Shown here: one piece after another, positions 47,603 through 57,934 of the stretch | Layout of the letters: each line of letters begins with the position of its first letter | Position numbering within the stretch: position 1 is the first letter of the stretch | DNA from: Streptomyces sp. NBC_01276 | Lineage (GTDB): Bacteria; Actinomycetota; Actinomycetes; Streptomycetales; Streptomycetaceae | Reading direction: 5' to 3' | Length of the DNA stretch: 64,000 bases | Assembly (NCBI RefSeq): GCF_041435355.1 | Contig: NZ_CP108442.1 | Span: forward strand, 3,100,001-3,164,000 | Program-made: the position numbers and the translations under genes | Notes under the pieces: model-generated | Databases searched by the model: none | What the model saw: only the letters and a program-made list of their open reading frames with translations | Told to the model about the DNA's origin: nothing

Positions 47603-47722
47603 GGTGCCTCCTGCGACCCCCGCGCTACTGCGTCAGAGGTGACGGTCTGAGGGATCGACGAATACGTACGAGCAAAGGTGCAGGCCACCTTACCGGCGTC
47701 TGCGCCCCCCGTGGAACGACCA

Positions 47723-47756
47723 ACCGGGGATGCCCCATATGTGAGGCATCCCCGGT
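47723..47756 (-). terminator. Hairpin terminator/attenuator after rplO
   Basis: A perfect 12-bp stem (ACCGGGGATGCC and its complement) with a 10-base loop, 35 bases past the rplO stop on the minus strand. It likely ends most spc-operon transcripts or attenuates entry into secY. Confidence 0.85.
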
Positions 47757-47790
47757 CGGGTTTCTAGCTATTTGTCACTGAGGTTTCGTC

Positions 47791-48246
47791 TTAGACGAGC
47801 TCGGTGACGGTGCCGCCGGCAGCGGCAATCTTCTCCTTGGCGGAGGCGGAGACGGCGTCAACCGAAACCGTCAGCGCCACGGAGATCTCGCCCTGGCCCA
47901 GGACCTTGACGAGGCTGTTCTTGCGAACCGCGCCCTTGGCGACCAGGTCGGCCACCGTGACCTCTCCACCCTCGGGGTAGAGAGCGCCGAGCTTGTCCAG
48001 GTTGACAACCTGGAACTCGGTGCGGAACGGGTTCTTGAAGCCCTTGAGCTTCGGCAGGCGCATGTGGAGGGGCATCTGCCCACCCTCGAAGCGCTGCGGG
48101 ATCTGGTAGCGGGCCTTCTGGCCCTTCGTACCACGACCGGCCGTCTTACCCTTCGACGCCTCACCACGACCGACACGGGTCTTCGCGGTCTTGGCGCCGG
48201 GGGCGGGACGGAGGTTGTGGGCCTTCAGCGGGCTGTTCTCAGCCAT
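47791..48246 (-). CDS. rplO: 50S ribosomal protein L15
   Basis: A 151-residue L15: [66 protein letters not shown], then [27 protein letters not shown]. It lies 2 bases after rpmD and is the last ribosomal gene of the spc operon. Confidence 0.98.
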   Translation of the reverse strand: MAENSPLKAHNLRPAPGAKTAKTRVGRGEASKGKTAGRGTKGQKARYQIPQRFEGGQMPLHMRLPKLKGFKNPFRTEFQVVNLDKLGALYPEGGEVTVADLVAKGAVRKNSLVKVLGQGEISVALTVSVDAVSASAKEKIAAAGGTVTELV

Positions 48247-48248
48247 GA

Positions 48249-48431
48249 TTAGTCAACCTCCTCAACCGTCACGAGGTGGCGGACGGTGTGAACCATTCCG
48301 CGGAACTCGGGGCGGTCCTCCTTGACGACGACGTCGTTCAGGCGCTTGAGCCCGAGCGAACGCAGCGTGTCGCGGTGGTTCTGCTTGCTGCCGATGTACG
48401 ACTTCGTCTGCGTGATCTTGAGGCGGGCCAT
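48249..48431 (-). CDS. rpmD: 50S ribosomal protein L30
   Basis: A 60-residue L30: [58 protein letters not shown]. The ATG at 48431 overlaps the rpsE stop by one base (TAATG), so it is translationally coupled. Confidence 0.97.
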   Translation of the reverse strand: MARLKITQTKSYIGSKQNHRDTLRSLGLKRLNDVVVKEDRPEFRGMVHTVRHLVTVEEVD

Positions 48432-49033
48432 TAGACACCCGCCCCAGCACGCGCACGAAGGAGAGCCGCGGGGGCGACGTCCTCGAGGGGCAGACCACGG
48501 CGAGCCGCGATCTCCTCGGGACGCTGCAGGCCCTGGAGGGCCGCCACGGTCGCGTGCACGATGTTGATCGCGTTGTCGGAGCCCAGGGACTTCGACAGGA
48601 TGTCGTGAACGCCGGCGCACTCCAGAACGGCGCGCACCGGGCCACCGGCGATAACACCGGTACCGGGGGAAGCAGGCTTCAGCAGGACAACGCCGGCCGC
48701 CTTCTCGCCCTGGATCGGGTGCGGGATGGTGCCCTGGATGCGCGGAACCTTGAAGAAGTTCTTCTTGGCTTCCTCGACACCCTTGGCAATGGCCGCGGGA
48801 ACTTCCTTGGCCTTGCCGTAACCGACACCTACAGTGCCGTCACCGTCGCCCACCACGACCAGCGCGGTGAAGCTGAAGCGGCGACCACCCTTGACAACCT
48901 TGGCGACGCGGTTGATCGCGACAACGCGCTCAACGTAAGCGGTCTTCTCGACGGCAGCACCACCGTCGCGACCCTTCCGGTCCCGCCGCTCGCCGCCACC
49001 GGCACCGCTTCCGCGGCGCTGGGGTCCAGCCAT
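48431..49033 (-). CDS. rpsE: 30S ribosomal protein S5
   Basis: A 200-residue S5, important for decoding accuracy. A basic Gly/Arg-rich head (residues 1-28) is followed by the double-stranded RNA-binding domain ([59 protein letters not shown]), then [33 protein letters not shown]. It follows rplR by 45 bases. Confidence 0.98.
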   Translation of the reverse strand: MAGPQRRGSGAGGGERRDRKGRDGGAAVEKTAYVERVVAINRVAKVVKGGRRFSFTALVVVGDGDGTVGVGYGKAKEVPAAIAKGVEEAKKNFFKVPRIQGTIPHPIQGEKAAGVVLLKPASPGTGVIAGGPVRAVLECAGVHDILSKSLGSDNAINIVHATVAALQGLQRPEEIAARRGLPLEDVAPAALLRARAGAGV

Positions 49034-49078
49034 TGGATTACCTCTCTCTGTTACGTCCGTGAGTCCCGGAACCGGGGC

Positions 49079-49462
49079 TTAGAACTTCAGCCCGGCTTCG
49101 CGGGCGGCGTCAGCCAGAGCGGCAATGCGCCCGGCGTATCGGTTGCCACCGCGGTCGAACACGACGGTCTCGACACCCGCAGCCTTGGCACGCTCGGCGA
49201 CGAGCGCGCCGACAGCCTGGGCCTGGGCGCTCTTGTCGCCTTCGCCACCGCGGATCGAAGCGTCCAGGGTCGACGCGGACGCCAGGGTGTGACCCTGGAG
49301 GTCGTCGATGACCTGAGCAACGATGTTGCGGTTCGAACGCGTCACGACGAGGCGCGGACGCTCCGCCGTACCCGAGACGTTCTTGCGGATGCGGATGTGG
49401 CGGCGAGCCTTGGCAGCGCGCTTGTACGCGTCGCCCTTGGCGATCTTCACACCGTATGCCAT
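49079..49462 (-). CDS. rplR: 50S ribosomal protein L18
   Basis: A 127-residue L18, a 5S rRNA-binding protein: [54 protein letters not shown] core, then [39 protein letters not shown]. It lies 2 bases after rplF. Confidence 0.98.
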   Translation of the reverse strand: MAYGVKIAKGDAYKRAAKARRHIRIRKNVSGTAERPRLVVTRSNRNIVAQVIDDLQGHTLASASTLDASIRGGEGDKSAQAQAVGALVAERAKAAGVETVVFDRGGNRYAGRIAALADAAREAGLKF

Positions 49463-49464
49463 GG

Positions 49465-50004
49465 CTACTTACCAGCCTTTCCGACCTTGCGGCGGATGAC
49501 CTCGCCGGCGTACTTGACACCCTTGGCCTTGTACGGGTCGGGCTTCCGCAGCTTGCGGATGTTGGCGGCGACCTCGCCGACCTTCTGCTTGTCGATGCCC
49601 TCGACCGAGAACTTGGTGGGCGACTCGACCTTGAAGGAGATGCCCTCGGGCGCCTCGATCAGGATCGGGTGGCTGTAACCAAGCTGGAACTCCAGGTCGG
49701 AGCCCTTCGCGGCGACGCGGTAACCGACACCGCTGATCTCGAGCGCCTTGACGTAACCCGTGGTCACGCCGGTGATCATGTTCGCCACCAGCGTGCGGGA
49801 CAGGCCGTGCAGGGCCTTGTTCTGACGCTCGTCGTTCGGGCGGGTGACGTTCAGAACGCCGTCCTCACCCTTGACGATCTCGATCGGCGCCTTGACGGTG
49901 TGCGTGAGGGAACCCTTGGGGCCCTTCACGGCGACCGTCTGGCCAACGATGGTGACGTCCACACCGGCGGGAACCTGGATGGGGAGCTTGCCGATTCGCG
50001 ACAT
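49465..50004 (-). CDS. rplF: 50S ribosomal protein L6
   Basis: A 179-residue L6 made of two related domains: [36 protein letters not shown] and the C-terminal [50 protein letters not shown]. It binds near the sarcin-ricin loop. It follows rpsH by 20 bases. Confidence 0.98.
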   Translation of the reverse strand: MSRIGKLPIQVPAGVDVTIVGQTVAVKGPKGSLTHTVKAPIEIVKGEDGVLNVTRPNDERQNKALHGLSRTLVANMITGVTTGYVKALEISGVGYRVAAKGSDLEFQLGYSHPILIEAPEGISFKVESPTKFSVEGIDKQKVGEVAANIRKLRKPDPYKAKGVKYAGEVIRRKVGKAGK

Positions 50005-50024
50005 TGCTTTTCCTCCGTTCCCGA

Positions 50025-50423
50025 CTACCAGACGTAGGCGAGGACTTCCCCACCTACGCCCTTCTTGCCTGCCTGCTGGCCGGTCAGGAGACCGTGGGAC
50101 GTGGAGATGATCGCCACGCCCAGGCCGCCGAGGACCTTCGGCAGGTTGGTGGACTTCGCGTACACGCGCAGACCGGGCTTCGAGATCCGCTTGATGCCCG
50201 CGATGGAGCGCTCACGGTTCGGCCCGAACTTCAGCTCGAGGACGAGGTTCTTGCCGACCTCGGCGTCCTCGACCTTCCAGCCGGTGATGAAACCCTCCTG
50301 CTTGAGGATCTCTGCGATGTGCGACTTGATCTTGCTGTGCGGCATCACGACGGTGTCGTGGTACGCCGAGTTAGCGTTACGCAGACGCGTGAGCATGTCT
50401 GCGATCGGGTCAGTCATGGTCAT
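50025..50423 (-). CDS. rpsH: 30S ribosomal protein S8
   Basis: A 132-residue S8, a central 16S rRNA binder and, in E. coli, the repressor of the spc operon. It shows [42 protein letters not shown] and ends [26 protein letters not shown]. The ATG at 50423 is used; another ATG 6 bases later is possible. The 223-base gap to rpsN is unusually long for this operon. Confidence 0.97.
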   Translation of the reverse strand: MTMTDPIADMLTRLRNANSAYHDTVVMPHSKIKSHIAEILKQEGFITGWKVEDAEVGKNLVLELKFGPNRERSIAGIKRISKPGLRVYAKSTNLPKVLGGLGVAIISTSHGLLTGQQAGKKGVGGEVLAYVW

Positions 50424-50646
50424 GAAGTGGCCTTCGGCCTCTCTCGCCGGGGTTTCCTGTATGCGCCATCCCTCTCCCCGCTCAGTGGCGGGACGGGTGC
50501 GGTGCGGGGACCTACGGCGTAGTAAGTCGATTAGGGCGGCGGACGCCCAACCCCACAAGCCTACGGCATGCGGAGCTGGGCACCCACCGACCAGATGCTT
50601 ACCGAGAGTCTCTGGAACTTCCCAAGTCCTTGCGGACCAGGGGGAG
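50424..50646 (-). other. Gap between rpsN and rpsH
   Basis: A 223-base gap inside the otherwise tightly packed spc operon. I see no ORF with a start signal and no strong terminator. A leader-type regulatory role is possible but not shown. Confidence 0.5.
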
Positions 50647-50832
50647 TTACCAGGAGCTCTTGGTCACGCCCGGCAGCTCGCCACGGTGAGCCATCTCACG
50701 AAGGCAGACGCGGCACAGGCCGAACTTGCGGTACACGGAGTGGGGACGACCGCAGCGCTGGCAGCGGGTGTACGCACGCACACCGAACTTGGGCTTGCGG
50801 GCAGCCTTCGCGATGAGAGCCTTCTTCGCCAT
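50647..50832 (-). CDS. rpsZ: 30S ribosomal protein S14 type Z (zinc-binding)
   Basis: A 61-residue S14 of the short, zinc-binding type: two CxxC pairs at C24/C27 and C40/C43, then [17 protein letters not shown]. Zinc-free S14 copies are typically encoded elsewhere under Zur control in Streptomyces. It lies 5 bases after rplE. Confidence 0.97.
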   Translation of the reverse strand: MAKKALIAKAARKPKFGVRAYTRCQRCGRPHSVYRKFGLCRVCLREMAHRGELPGVTKSSW

Positions 50833-50837
50833 CTCGC

Positions 50838-51389
50838 TTACGCCTCCTTGAAGGGGAAGCCGAGGTGACGAAGGAGCGCGCGGCCCTCAGCGTCGTTGGT
50901 CGCCGTGGTGACCACGGTGATGTCCATACCCCGGGTACGGTCGATCTTGTCCTGGTCGATCTCGTGGAACATGACCTGCTCCGTGAGACCGAAGGTGTAG
51001 TTGCCACGGCCGTCGAACTGCTTCGGCGACAGACCACGGAAGTCACGGATACGCGGCAGCGCGAGCGACAGCGTACGGTCCAGGAACTCCCACATGCGGT
51101 CACCACGGAGGGTGACGTGGCAGCCGATCGGCTGACCCTCACGCAGCTTGAACTGCGCGATGGACTTGCGGGCCTTCGTGACGGCCGGCTTCTGACCGGT
51201 GATCGTCGTCAGGTCGCGGATGGCGCCGTCGATCAGCTTGGAGTCGCGGGCGGCGTCGCCCACACCCATGTTGACCACGATCTTCACGAGGCCGGGGATC
51301 TGCATGACGTTCTCGTAGGAGAACTCCTCACGCAGCTTGCCCGCGATGTCCTCGCGGTACTTCGTCTTGAGACGCGGAGTGGTAGCCAT
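50838..51389 (-). CDS. rplE: 50S ribosomal protein L5
   Basis: A 183-residue L5, which binds 5S rRNA and P-site tRNA. It shows [69 protein letters not shown], then [34 protein letters not shown]. Its ATG overlaps the rplX stop by one base. Confidence 0.98.
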   Translation of the reverse strand: MATTPRLKTKYREDIAGKLREEFSYENVMQIPGLVKIVVNMGVGDAARDSKLIDGAIRDLTTITGQKPAVTKARKSIAQFKLREGQPIGCHVTLRGDRMWEFLDRTLSLALPRIRDFRGLSPKQFDGRGNYTFGLTEQVMFHEIDQDKIDRTRGMDITVVTTATNDAEGRALLRHLGFPFKEA

Positions 51390-51712
51390 CAGATGTCCTC
51401 ACCCGTCCGCTTGGCAACGCGGATCTTGTTGCCCTCGTCGTCGAAGCGGAAACCGACGCGGGTGACGACCTTCTGGCCGTCCTTCTCCACGACCAGCTGA
51501 ACGTTGCTGACGTGGATCGGCGCCTCGGTGATCACGATGCCACCGGTCTGCGAGCCACCAGCGGTCTGGCCGGCCTTGGTGTGCTTCTTGACCCGGTTGA
51601 CACCCTCGACGAGGACGCGGTCGTTGGCGGGGAAGGCCGCGATGACCTTGCCCTGCTTGCCCTTGTCCTTACCGGTGATGACCTGGACCAGGTCGCCCTT
51701 CTTGATCTTCAT
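51389..51712 (-). CDS. rplX: 50S ribosomal protein L24
   Basis: A 107-residue L24 with a KOW motif: [46 protein letters not shown]. It is an assembly initiator of the 50S subunit. It lies 2 bases after rplN. Confidence 0.98.
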   Translation of the reverse strand: MKIKKGDLVQVITGKDKGKQGKVIAAFPANDRVLVEGVNRVKKHTKAGQTAGGSQTGGIVITEAPIHVSNVQLVVEKDGQKVVTRVGFRFDDEGNKIRVAKRTGEDI

Positions 51713-51714
51713 GC

Positions 51715-52083
51715 TTACAGCACCTCCGGCGCGAGCGAGATGATCTTCATGAACTTCTTCTCGCGCAGCTCACGGCCGACGGGGCCGAAGATACGGGTGC
51801 CACGAGGGTCGCCGTCGTTCTTCAGAATGACGGCGGCGTTCTCGTCGAAGCGGATGTACGAGCCGTCCTGGCGGCGGCGCTCCTTGACGGTGCGAACGAT
51901 GACCGCCTTGACGACGTCACCCTTCTTCACGTTGCCACCGGGGATCGCATCCTTGACGGTGGCGACGATGACGTCACCGATGCCCGCGTAGCGGCGACCG
52001 GAGCCACCGAGAACACGGATGCAAAGGATCTCCTTGGCACCAGTGTTGTCGGCGACACGCAGTCGCGACTCCTGCTGGATCAC
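51715..52083 (-). CDS. rplN: 50S ribosomal protein L14
   Basis: A 122-residue L14: [68 protein letters not shown], ending [12 protein letters not shown]. It lies at the subunit interface. GTG start. First gene of the spc block, 98 bases after rpsQ. Confidence 0.98.
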   Translation of the reverse strand: MIQQESRLRVADNTGAKEILCIRVLGGSGRRYAGIGDVIVATVKDAIPGGNVKKGDVVKAVIVRTVKERRRQDGSYIRFDENAAVILKNDGDPRGTRIFGPVGRELREKKFMKIISLAPEVL

Positions 52084-52115
52084 GTCTATCTCCTGTTTGT
52101 CTGCCGGTTCCCGGC

Positions 52116-52136
52116 CGGGGCTTCAGAGAAGCCCCG
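52116..52136 (-). promoter_or_regulatory. Hairpin between rpsQ and rplN
   Basis: A perfect 9-bp stem (CGGGGCTTC and its complement) around an AGA loop, at the boundary of the S10 and spc operons. It may mark the end of S10 transcripts or an attenuation point. Confidence 0.75.
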
Positions 52137-52181
52137 ACCGAGCCTGGCGGAACGAACTTGAAGGGTTACCCCTTCAAGAAA

Positions 52182-52463
52182 TTACTTGGCCTTCTCGAGG
52201 ATCTCGACGATGCGCCAGCGCTTGCTCGCCGACAGCGGACGCGTCTCCATGATGAGGACGCGGTCGCCGACGCCGGCAGCGTTCTGCTCGTCGTGAGCCT
52301 TGAGCTTGTTCGTACGGCGGATGACCTTGCCGTACAGCGCGTGCTTGACGCGGTCCTCGACGGCGACGACGACGGTCTTGTCCATCTTGTCGCTGACGAC
52401 GAGACCCTCACGGGTCTTGCGGAAGCCGCGCTCGTTCGTCTCAGTCACGTTCTTCTCGCTCAT
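52182..52463 (-). CDS. rpsQ: 30S ribosomal protein S17
   Basis: A 93-residue S17 with an OB fold: [79 protein letters not shown]. Its ATG overlaps the rpmC stop by one base. Confidence 0.98.
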   Translation of the reverse strand: MSEKNVTETNERGFRKTREGLVVSDKMDKTVVVAVEDRVKHALYGKVIRRTNKLKAHDEQNAAGVGDRVLIMETRPLSASKRWRIVEILEKAK

Positions 52464-52687
52464 CAGGCGCTCTCCACCGTCTCGATACCGAGCTCACGCT
52501 CGTGCATCAGGGTGTAGATGCGAGCGATGTCCTTACGGACGGACTTGAGCCGGCCGTTGTTCTCCAGCTGACCCGTGGCCGCCTGGAAGCGGAGCTTGAA
52601 CAGCTCCTCCTTGGCCTCGCGCAGCTTGCCAACGAGCTCCTCGTTGCCGAGCTCACGCAGCTCGGACGCCTTGGTTCCCGTCGCCAT
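52463..52687 (-). CDS. rpmC: 50S ribosomal protein L29
   Basis: A 74-residue L29, a helical protein at the exit tunnel: [60 protein letters not shown]. The ATG at 52687 overlaps the rplP stop by one base; a GTG directly before it at 52690 is equally possible. Confidence 0.96.
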   Translation of the reverse strand: MATGTKASELRELGNEELVGKLREAKEELFKLRFQAATGQLENNGRLKSVRKDIARIYTLMHERELGIETVESA

Positions 52688-53106
52688 CACGACTCACCTG
52701 CCTCGCGCCGAACAATCCGGCACTTCATCGGAAGCTTGTGAGCAGCGCGGGTGAGCGCCTCACGAGCAATCTTCTCGTTCGGGTAGGACAGCTCGAACAT
52801 GACCCGGCCCGGGTGCACGTTCGCGATCCACCACTCGGGAGAACCCTTACCGGAACCCATGCGGGTTTCGGCCGGCTTCTTCGTCAGCGGACGGTCCGGG
52901 TAGATGTTGATCCAGACCTTGCCGCCACGCTTGATGTGGCGGGTCATCGCGATACGAGCCGCCTCGATCTGGCGGTTCGTGACATAGGCGGGGGTGAGCG
53001 CCTGGATACCGTACTCGCCGAACGAGACCTCAGTACCGCCCTTGGCCATACCGCGGCGCTTCGGGTGGTGCTGCTTACGGTGCTTGACCCTACGAGGGAT
53101 CAGCAT
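52687..53106 (-). CDS. rplP: 50S ribosomal protein L16
   Basis: A 139-residue L16 next to the A-site t[100 protein letters not shown]. It follows rpsC by 5 bases. Confidence 0.98.
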   Translation of the reverse strand: MLIPRRVKHRKQHHPKRRGMAKGGTEVSFGEYGIQALTPAYVTNRQIEAARIAMTRHIKRGGKVWINIYPDRPLTKKPAETRMGSGKGSPEWWIANVHPGRVMFELSYPNEKIAREALTRAAHKLPMKCRIVRREAGES

Positions 53107-53111
53107 GTCGG

Positions 53112-53951
53112 TCAGGCCTCCGTTCCGGTGCTCTCAGCCGGAGCGGCGGCGGGAGCGTCGGCCTTGGGGGCCTCGGCACCAGCAGCCTGCTGCGGCTTGC
53201 GGCCACCACGGCCGCCGCGCTCGCCACCACGGCCACCACGGCCGGCGGGACGGTCGCCAGCGCCGGCACCACGGGCCGGGCGGTTACCCGCACGGGCCGC
53301 AGCGTTCTCGGCGCGAACCTCGGCGATGTTCTTGACGTCGCCCTTGTAGATCCAGACCTTCACACCGATACGGCCGAAGGTGGTCTTGGCCTCGAAGAAG
53401 CCGTAGTCCACGTTCGCGCGCAGCGTGTGCAGCGGCACACGACCCTCGCGGTAGAACTCGGAGCGGGACATCTCGGCGCCGCCGAGGCGACCGCCGCACT
53501 GGATCTTGATGCCCTTGGCGCCGGCCTTCATCGTGCCCTGCATGCTCTTGCGCATGGCACGACGGAAGGAGACGCGGGAGGAGAGCTGCTCGGCAACGGC
53601 CTGGGCAACCAGCTGAGCGTCGAGCTCGGGGTTCTTGACCTCGAGGATGTTCAGCTGGACCTGCTTGCCCGTGAGCTTCTCGAGGTCACCGCGGATGCGG
53701 TCGGCCTCGGCGCCACGGCGGCCGATGACGATGCCCGGACGAGCGGTGTGGATGTCCACACGCACGCGGTCACGGGTGCGCTCGATCTCAACCTTCGAGA
53801 TGCCGGCGCGCTCCATGCCGGACGTCATCATCCGACGGATGGCGACGTCTTCCTTGACGTAGTCCTTGTACAGCTTGTCGGCGTACCAACGCGACTTGAA
53901 GTCGGTGGTGATGCCGAGCCGGAACCCGTGCGGGTTTACCTTCTGGCCCAT
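53112..53951 (-). CDS. rpsC: 30S ribosomal protein S3
   Basis: A 279-residue S3 of the mRNA entry site. The KH domain ([38 protein letters not shown]) and the C-terminal domain ([47 protein letters not shown]) are present. From about residue 220 the tail is a Gly/Arg/Ala-rich extension ([18 protein letters not shown]) longer than in E. coli but common in Streptomyces. Confidence 0.98.
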   Translation of the reverse strand: MGQKVNPHGFRLGITTDFKSRWYADKLYKDYVKEDVAIRRMMTSGMERAGISKVEIERTRDRVRVDIHTARPGIVIGRRGAEADRIRGDLEKLTGKQVQLNILEVKNPELDAQLVAQAVAEQLSSRVSFRRAMRKSMQGTMKAGAKGIKIQCGGRLGGAEMSRSEFYREGRVPLHTLRANVDYGFFEAKTTFGRIGVKVWIYKGDVKNIAEVRAENAAARAGNRPARGAGAGDRPAGRGGRGGERGGRGGRKPQQAAGAEAPKADAPAAAPAESTGTEA

Positions 53952-54298
53952 TACCGGGAACCTTCCTTGCTGCTGACGACCACGGTGATGTGGCTGGTCC
54001 GCTTGCGGATCCGGTAGGCACGGCCCTGGGCACGCGGACGGAACCGCTTCAGGGTCGGGCCCTCGTCCACGTACGCCTCGCTGATGACCAGCGTGGAGGC
54101 GTCCGGGTGGTTGTAGTTGTGTGCGGCGTTGGCAATGGCGCTGTCAAGCACCTTGCCGACCGGCACGCTCGCGGCCTGCGGGGCGAAACGCAGGACCGCC
54201 TGAGCCTCCGTGGCATCCATGCCACGGATAAGGTCCACCACTCGGCGGGCCTTCATGGGCGTGACGCGGATGTACCGCGCCTGGGCCCTGGCTTCCAT
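53951..54298 (-). CDS. rplV: 50S ribosomal protein L22
   Basis: A 115-residue L22 lining the exit tunnel: [55 protein letters not shown], then [27 protein letters not shown]. The ATG at 54298 follows GAAGGGA; a longer reading to 54334 adds 12 residues. Its stop overlaps the rpsC start by one base. Confidence 0.96.
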   Translation of the reverse strand: MEARAQARYIRVTPMKARRVVDLIRGMDATEAQAVLRFAPQAASVPVGKVLDSAIANAAHNYNHPDASTLVISEAYVDEGPTLKRFRPRAQGRAYRIRKRTSHITVVVSSKEGSR

Positions 54299-54341
54299 GG
54301 TTGTCCCTTCGGTGTAAGTCATAGTCGTAACCACCCCGCCT

Positions 54342-54623
54342 TTAGCGGCGCTTCGACTTCCGGTCGTCCTTGACGTGGCCGCGGAAGGTGCGAGTCGGCG
54401 AGAACTCGCCGAGCTTGTGGCCGACCATCGACTCGGTGACGAACACCGGGACGTGGGTCTTGCCGTTGTGCACCGCGATGGTGTGACCCAGCATGCTGGG
54501 GATGATCATCGAGCGACGGGACCAGGTCTTGATGACGTTCTTGGTGCCGGCTTCGTTCTGGACGTCCACCTTCTTTACGAGGTGGTCGTCGACGAAGGGC
54601 CCCTTCTTGAGACTGCGCGGCAT
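54342..54623 (-). CDS. rpsS: 30S ribosomal protein S19
   Basis: A 93-residue S19: [83 protein letters not shown]. It lies in the 30S head, 12 bases after rplB. Confidence 0.98.
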   Translation of the reverse strand: MPRSLKKGPFVDDHLVKKVDVQNEAGTKNVIKTWSRRSMIIPSMLGHTIAVHNGKTHVPVFVTESMVGHKLGEFSPTRTFRGHVKDDRKSKRR

Positions 54624-54635
54624 CTAAACCCGCTC

Positions 54636-55472
54636 CTAGCGCTTCTTGTTCGTCTTGCGGCGGCGGACGATGTACTTGCTCGAAGCCTTCTTCGGCGAGC
54701 GAGTACGACCCTCCTTCTGACCCCACGGGGAGACCGGGTGGCGACCACCACTGGTCTTGCCCTCACCACCACCGTGCGGGTGGTCAACCGGGTTCATCGC
54801 GACACCGCGGACGGACGGGCGAACGCCCTTCCAGCGCATGCGGCCGGCCTTGCCCCAGTTGATGTTCGACTGCTCGGCGTTGCCGACCTCGCCGACCGTG
54901 GCGCGGCAGCGCGCGTCGACGAGACGGATCTCGCCCGACGGCATGCGGAGGTGGGCCATGGTGCCCTCCTTCGCCAGCAGCTGCACGGAGGCACCAGCCG
55001 AACGCGCGAACTTGGCGCCGCCACCGGGACGGAGCTCGATCGCGTGGATCGTGGTACCGACCGGGATGTTGCGGAGCGCAAGGTTGTTACCGGGCTTGAT
55101 GTCGGCCGTGGGGCCGTTCTCAATCCGGTCGCCCTGCTTCAGAGCCTTCGGCGCGATGATGTAGCGCTTCTCGCCGTCCGCGTAGTGCAGGAGCGCGATG
55201 CGCGCGGTGCGGTTGGGGTCGTACTCGATGTGCGCGACCTTGGCCGGCACGCCGTCCTTGTCGTGACGACGGAAGTCGATCACGCGGTAGGCGCGCTTGT
55301 GTCCACCACCCTGGTGGCGAACGGTGATCCGACCGGTGTTGTTACGGCCGCCCTTGCTGTGCAGCGGGCGAACCAGCGACTTCTCCGGCGTGGACCGCGT
55401 GATCTCGACAAAGTCGGCGACGCTGGAGCCACGACGGCCCGGGGTCGTCGGCTTGTACTTGCGGATACCCAT
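54636..55472 (-). CDS. rplB: 50S ribosomal protein L2
   Basis: A 278-residue L2 needed for subunit joining and peptidyl transfer: [50 protein letters not shown], and near the active site [30 protein letters not shown] with the functionally important His near residue 229. It lies 39 bases after rplW. Confidence 0.98.
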   Translation of the reverse strand: MGIRKYKPTTPGRRGSSVADFVEITRSTPEKSLVRPLHSKGGRNNTGRITVRHQGGGHKRAYRVIDFRRHDKDGVPAKVAHIEYDPNRTARIALLHYADGEKRYIIAPKALKQGDRIENGPTADIKPGNNLALRNIPVGTTIHAIELRPGGGAKFARSAGASVQLLAKEGTMAHLRMPSGEIRLVDARCRATVGEVGNAEQSNINWGKAGRMRWKGVRPSVRGVAMNPVDHPHGGGEGKTSGGRHPVSPWGQKEGRTRSPKKASSKYIVRRRKTNKKR

Positions 55473-55511
55473 TTCTCAGTCCTCGTCCGATTCCGGACGA
55501 CTAGACCTCCG

Positions 55512-55835
55512 TTAGGAGGCCTGGCCGCCGAAGATGTCGATTCGGTCGCCCTCAGCGAGGGTCACGATGGCGCGCTTGGTGTCAGCGCGCTTGCCGAAAC
55601 CGGTCTTGGTGCGCTTGCGCTTACCCTGACGGTTGATCGTGTTGACCCCGGTGACCTTGACCGAGAAGACCGCTTCCACAGCCTGCTTGATCTGGGTCTT
55701 GTTCGAGCCGGGCGCGACGATGAACGTGTACTTGTTCTCGTCGAGCAGCGCGTAGCTCTTCTCCGAGACAACCGGCTTGATCAGCAGGTCGCGCGGGTCG
55801 GTGAAGGTCTTGCTGGTAACGGTCGCGTCAGACAT
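55512..55835 (-). CDS. rplW: 50S ribosomal protein L23
   Basis: A 107-residue L23, docking site for trigger factor and SRP at the tunnel exit: [65 protein letters not shown]. Its ATG overlaps the rplD stop by one base. Confidence 0.98.
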   Translation of the reverse strand: MSDATVTSKTFTDPRDLLIKPVVSEKSYALLDENKYTFIVAPGSNKTQIKQAVEAVFSVKVTGVNTINRQGKRKRTKTGFGKRADTKRAIVTLAEGDRIDIFGGQAS

Positions 55836-56485
55836 TACGCGTCGCTCCCTTCGGTCTCATCGGCCTTGGGGCCAGACACGAAGGACTCGAAAGCGGCCTG
55901 AGTGAAGACCACGTCGTCAGAGACGATCACGTCGTACGTGTTCAGCTGGCCCGGCTCCAGGATGTGAACCTGGGGCAGGTTGCGGGCGGACAGCCACGCG
56001 GCCTCTTCGCTGCGGTCGACGACCAGGAGCAGGTTCTTGCGCTCCGAGATCTTGCCGAACAGCGTCTTGGCGGCCTTCGTGGAGGCGGCACCCTCGACCA
56101 CGCCGGTGACGACGTGGATGCGGGAGTGACGCGCACGGTCCGAGAGGGCACCGCGGAGGGCGGCGGCCTTCATCTTCTTCGGGGTCCGCTGCGAGTAGTC
56201 ACGCGGCTGCGGGCCGTGGACGACGCCACCGCCGGCGAACTGCGGAGCGCGGGTCGAACCCTGACGGGCGCGGCCGGTGCCCTTCTGGCGGTACGGCTTG
56301 CGGCCACCACCACGGACTTCGCCACGGGTCTTGGTCTTGTGCGTGCCCTGACGGGCAGCAGCCAGCTGAGCGACAACGACCTGGTGGATCAGCGGAACGC
56401 TGGTCTTGGCGTCGAAGATCTCCGCGGGGAGCTCGACGGTACCGGCCTTGTCGCCTGCCGGCGAAAGGATGTCAATGGTGCTCAT
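55835..56485 (-). CDS. rplD: 50S ribosomal protein L4
   Basis: A 216-residue L4: [78 protein letters not shown]. The extended loop enters the exit tunnel. In E. coli L4 represses the S10 operon. ATG at 56485, 4 bases after rplC; a longer frame to 56584 overlaps rplC and is not used. Confidence 0.97.
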   Translation of the reverse strand: MSTIDILSPAGDKAGTVELPAEIFDAKTSVPLIHQVVVAQLAAARQGTHKTKTRGEVRGGGRKPYRQKGTGRARQGSTRAPQFAGGGVVHGPQPRDYSQRTPKKMKAAALRGALSDRARHSRIHVVTGVVEGAASTKAAKTLFGKISERKNLLLVVDRSEEAAWLSARNLPQVHILEPGQLNTYDVIVSDDVVFTQAAFESFVSGPKADETEGSDA

Positions 56486-56489
56486 TACC

Positions 56490-57134
56490 TCAAGCCCCCT
56501 TGGCCGCGGTACGGACCAGGACGAGGCCGCCGTTCGGACCGGGGACCGCGCCCTTGATGAGCAGCAGACCCTTCTCCGCGTCAACCGCGTGGATGGTCAG
56601 GTTCTGGGTGGTGACGCGCTCGTTACCCATGCGACCGGCCATGCGCATGCCCTTGAAGACACGCCCAGGGGTGGCGCAGCCACCGATCGAACCGGGGGAG
56701 CGGTGCTTGCGCTGCACACCGTGACCGGCGCCGAGGCCCCGGAAGTTGTGCCGCTTCATGACACCGGCGAAGCCCTTGCCCTTGCTGTTGCCCGTGACGT
56801 CAACCTTGACGCCGGACTCGAACACCTGGGCGGTGATCTCCTGGCCGAGCGTGTACTCGCTGGCGTCGGAGGTGCGGAGCTCCACCAGGTGGCGGCGCGG
56901 GGTGACGTCGGCCTTGGCGAAGTGGCCCTTGAGGGGCTTGTTCACCTTGCGCGGGTCGATCTCGCCGAAGGCGATCTGGACCGACTCGTAGCCGTCGATG
57001 TCGTTCGTACGGACCTGGGTAACGACGCAAGGTCCGGCCTTGACCACGGTGACCGGGACGACACGGTTGTTCTCGTCCCAGACCTGGGTCATGCCGAGCT
57101 TCTCGCCCAGGACGCCCTTGATCTGCTTTGCCAT
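56490..57134 (-). CDS. rplC: 50S ribosomal protein L3
   Basis: A 214-residue L3: [54 protein letters not shown], then [50 protein letters not shown]. It reaches the peptidyl-transferase centre. It follows rpsJ by 14 bases. Confidence 0.98.
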   Translation of the reverse strand: MAKQIKGVLGEKLGMTQVWDENNRVVPVTVVKAGPCVVTQVRTNDIDGYESVQIAFGEIDPRKVNKPLKGHFAKADVTPRRHLVELRTSDASEYTLGQEITAQVFESGVKVDVTGNSKGKGFAGVMKRHNFRGLGAGHGVQRKHRSPGSIGGCATPGRVFKGMRMAGRMGNERVTTQNLTIHAVDAEKGLLLIKGAVPGPNGGLVLVRTAAKGA

Positions 57135-57148
57135 CTTCTCGACGCCTC

Positions 57149-57457
57149 TCAGAGCTTGATCTCGATGTCAACGCCGGCCGGAAGGTCCAGGCGCATCAGC
57201 GAGTCAACGGTCTTGGGCGTCGGGTCGAGGATGTCGATCAGGCGCTTGTGCGTGCGCATCTCGAAGTGCTCGCGCGAGTCCTTGTACTTGTGCGGCGACT
57301 TGATGACGCAGTACACGTTCTTCTCAGTGGGCAGCGGCACCGGGCCTGCGACCGACGCACCAGTGCGGGTCACCGTCTCGACGATCTTCTTCGCCGAGGA
57401 GTCGATGACCTCGTGGTCGTAGGCCTTGAGCCGGATGCGGATCTTCTGTCCCGCCAT
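57149..57457 (-). CDS. rpsJ: 30S ribosomal protein S10
   Basis: A 102-residue S10, also a transcription factor partner (NusE): [76 protein letters not shown]. First gene of the S10 operon. A conserved leader motif lies about 80 bases upstream of its start. Confidence 0.98.
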   Translation of the reverse strand: MAGQKIRIRLKAYDHEVIDSSAKKIVETVTRTGASVAGPVPLPTEKNVYCVIKSPHKYKDSREHFEMRTHKRLIDILDPTPKTVDSLMRLDLPAGVDIEIKL

Positions 57458-57934
57458 GGCTACTCCGTAGTCCTGTCTGTATGTGGAAACGCTCTGGCGC
57501 TCGGTCGGCTGCGGGACGGATCCTGCGGCTTCTCTCCGACCCACGCGGTCGGGCGTGTCGCACACCCTCTACAGAAAATTCCCATACGGAAATTCCCTCG
57601 TCCAAGGGGATGCGGTCCCGGACCGCGCATCGGGGGAGAAACACCCACCGAGTGCCTGGCAAGCACCCTGCTGACACTTCCCAGAAGATTCCCGTACGTC
57701 CGCCCTCATTGCTGCCCCGAAAGGCAGATTAAGGACGACGAGTACTGTGGGACTCGCTTCCGGTCCTCCCGGCGGGAGGCGCACAGCATCGGCACTCAAC
57801 CGAGCAACTTGAGTAGTCTGCCATACGAGACACGTACCTGGCCAATCGGGCGGAAGAGAATACCCCGCCGCGCGATCACGTCAAACCACGGCGCGACGCT
57901 TCCCCGGCGGGGTTCTCCCAGGCCGGACCCCTGA
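57458..57934 (-). promoter_or_regulatory. Leader and promoter region of the S10 operon
   Basis: A 477-base gap with several structural features but no gene: the shared leader hairpin at 57536-57560, a direct repeat of GGGAATTT near 57578-57600, and a CCTCCCGGCGGGAGG stem near 57763-57778. The promoter is probably in the A/T-richer part at 57800-57870; I could not fix a -35/-10 pair. Confidence 0.65.
57536..57560 (-). promoter_or_regulatory. Leader motif shared with the rpsL leader (copy 1)
   Basis: CCGACCCACGCGGTCGGG (57536-57553) and the following 7 bases match the rpsL leader at 63716-63740 with one mismatch in 25. In RNA it gives a hairpin with a CCGACC/GGTCGG stem and a GCGTG loop, 80 bases before the rpsJ start. 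Confidence 0.8.
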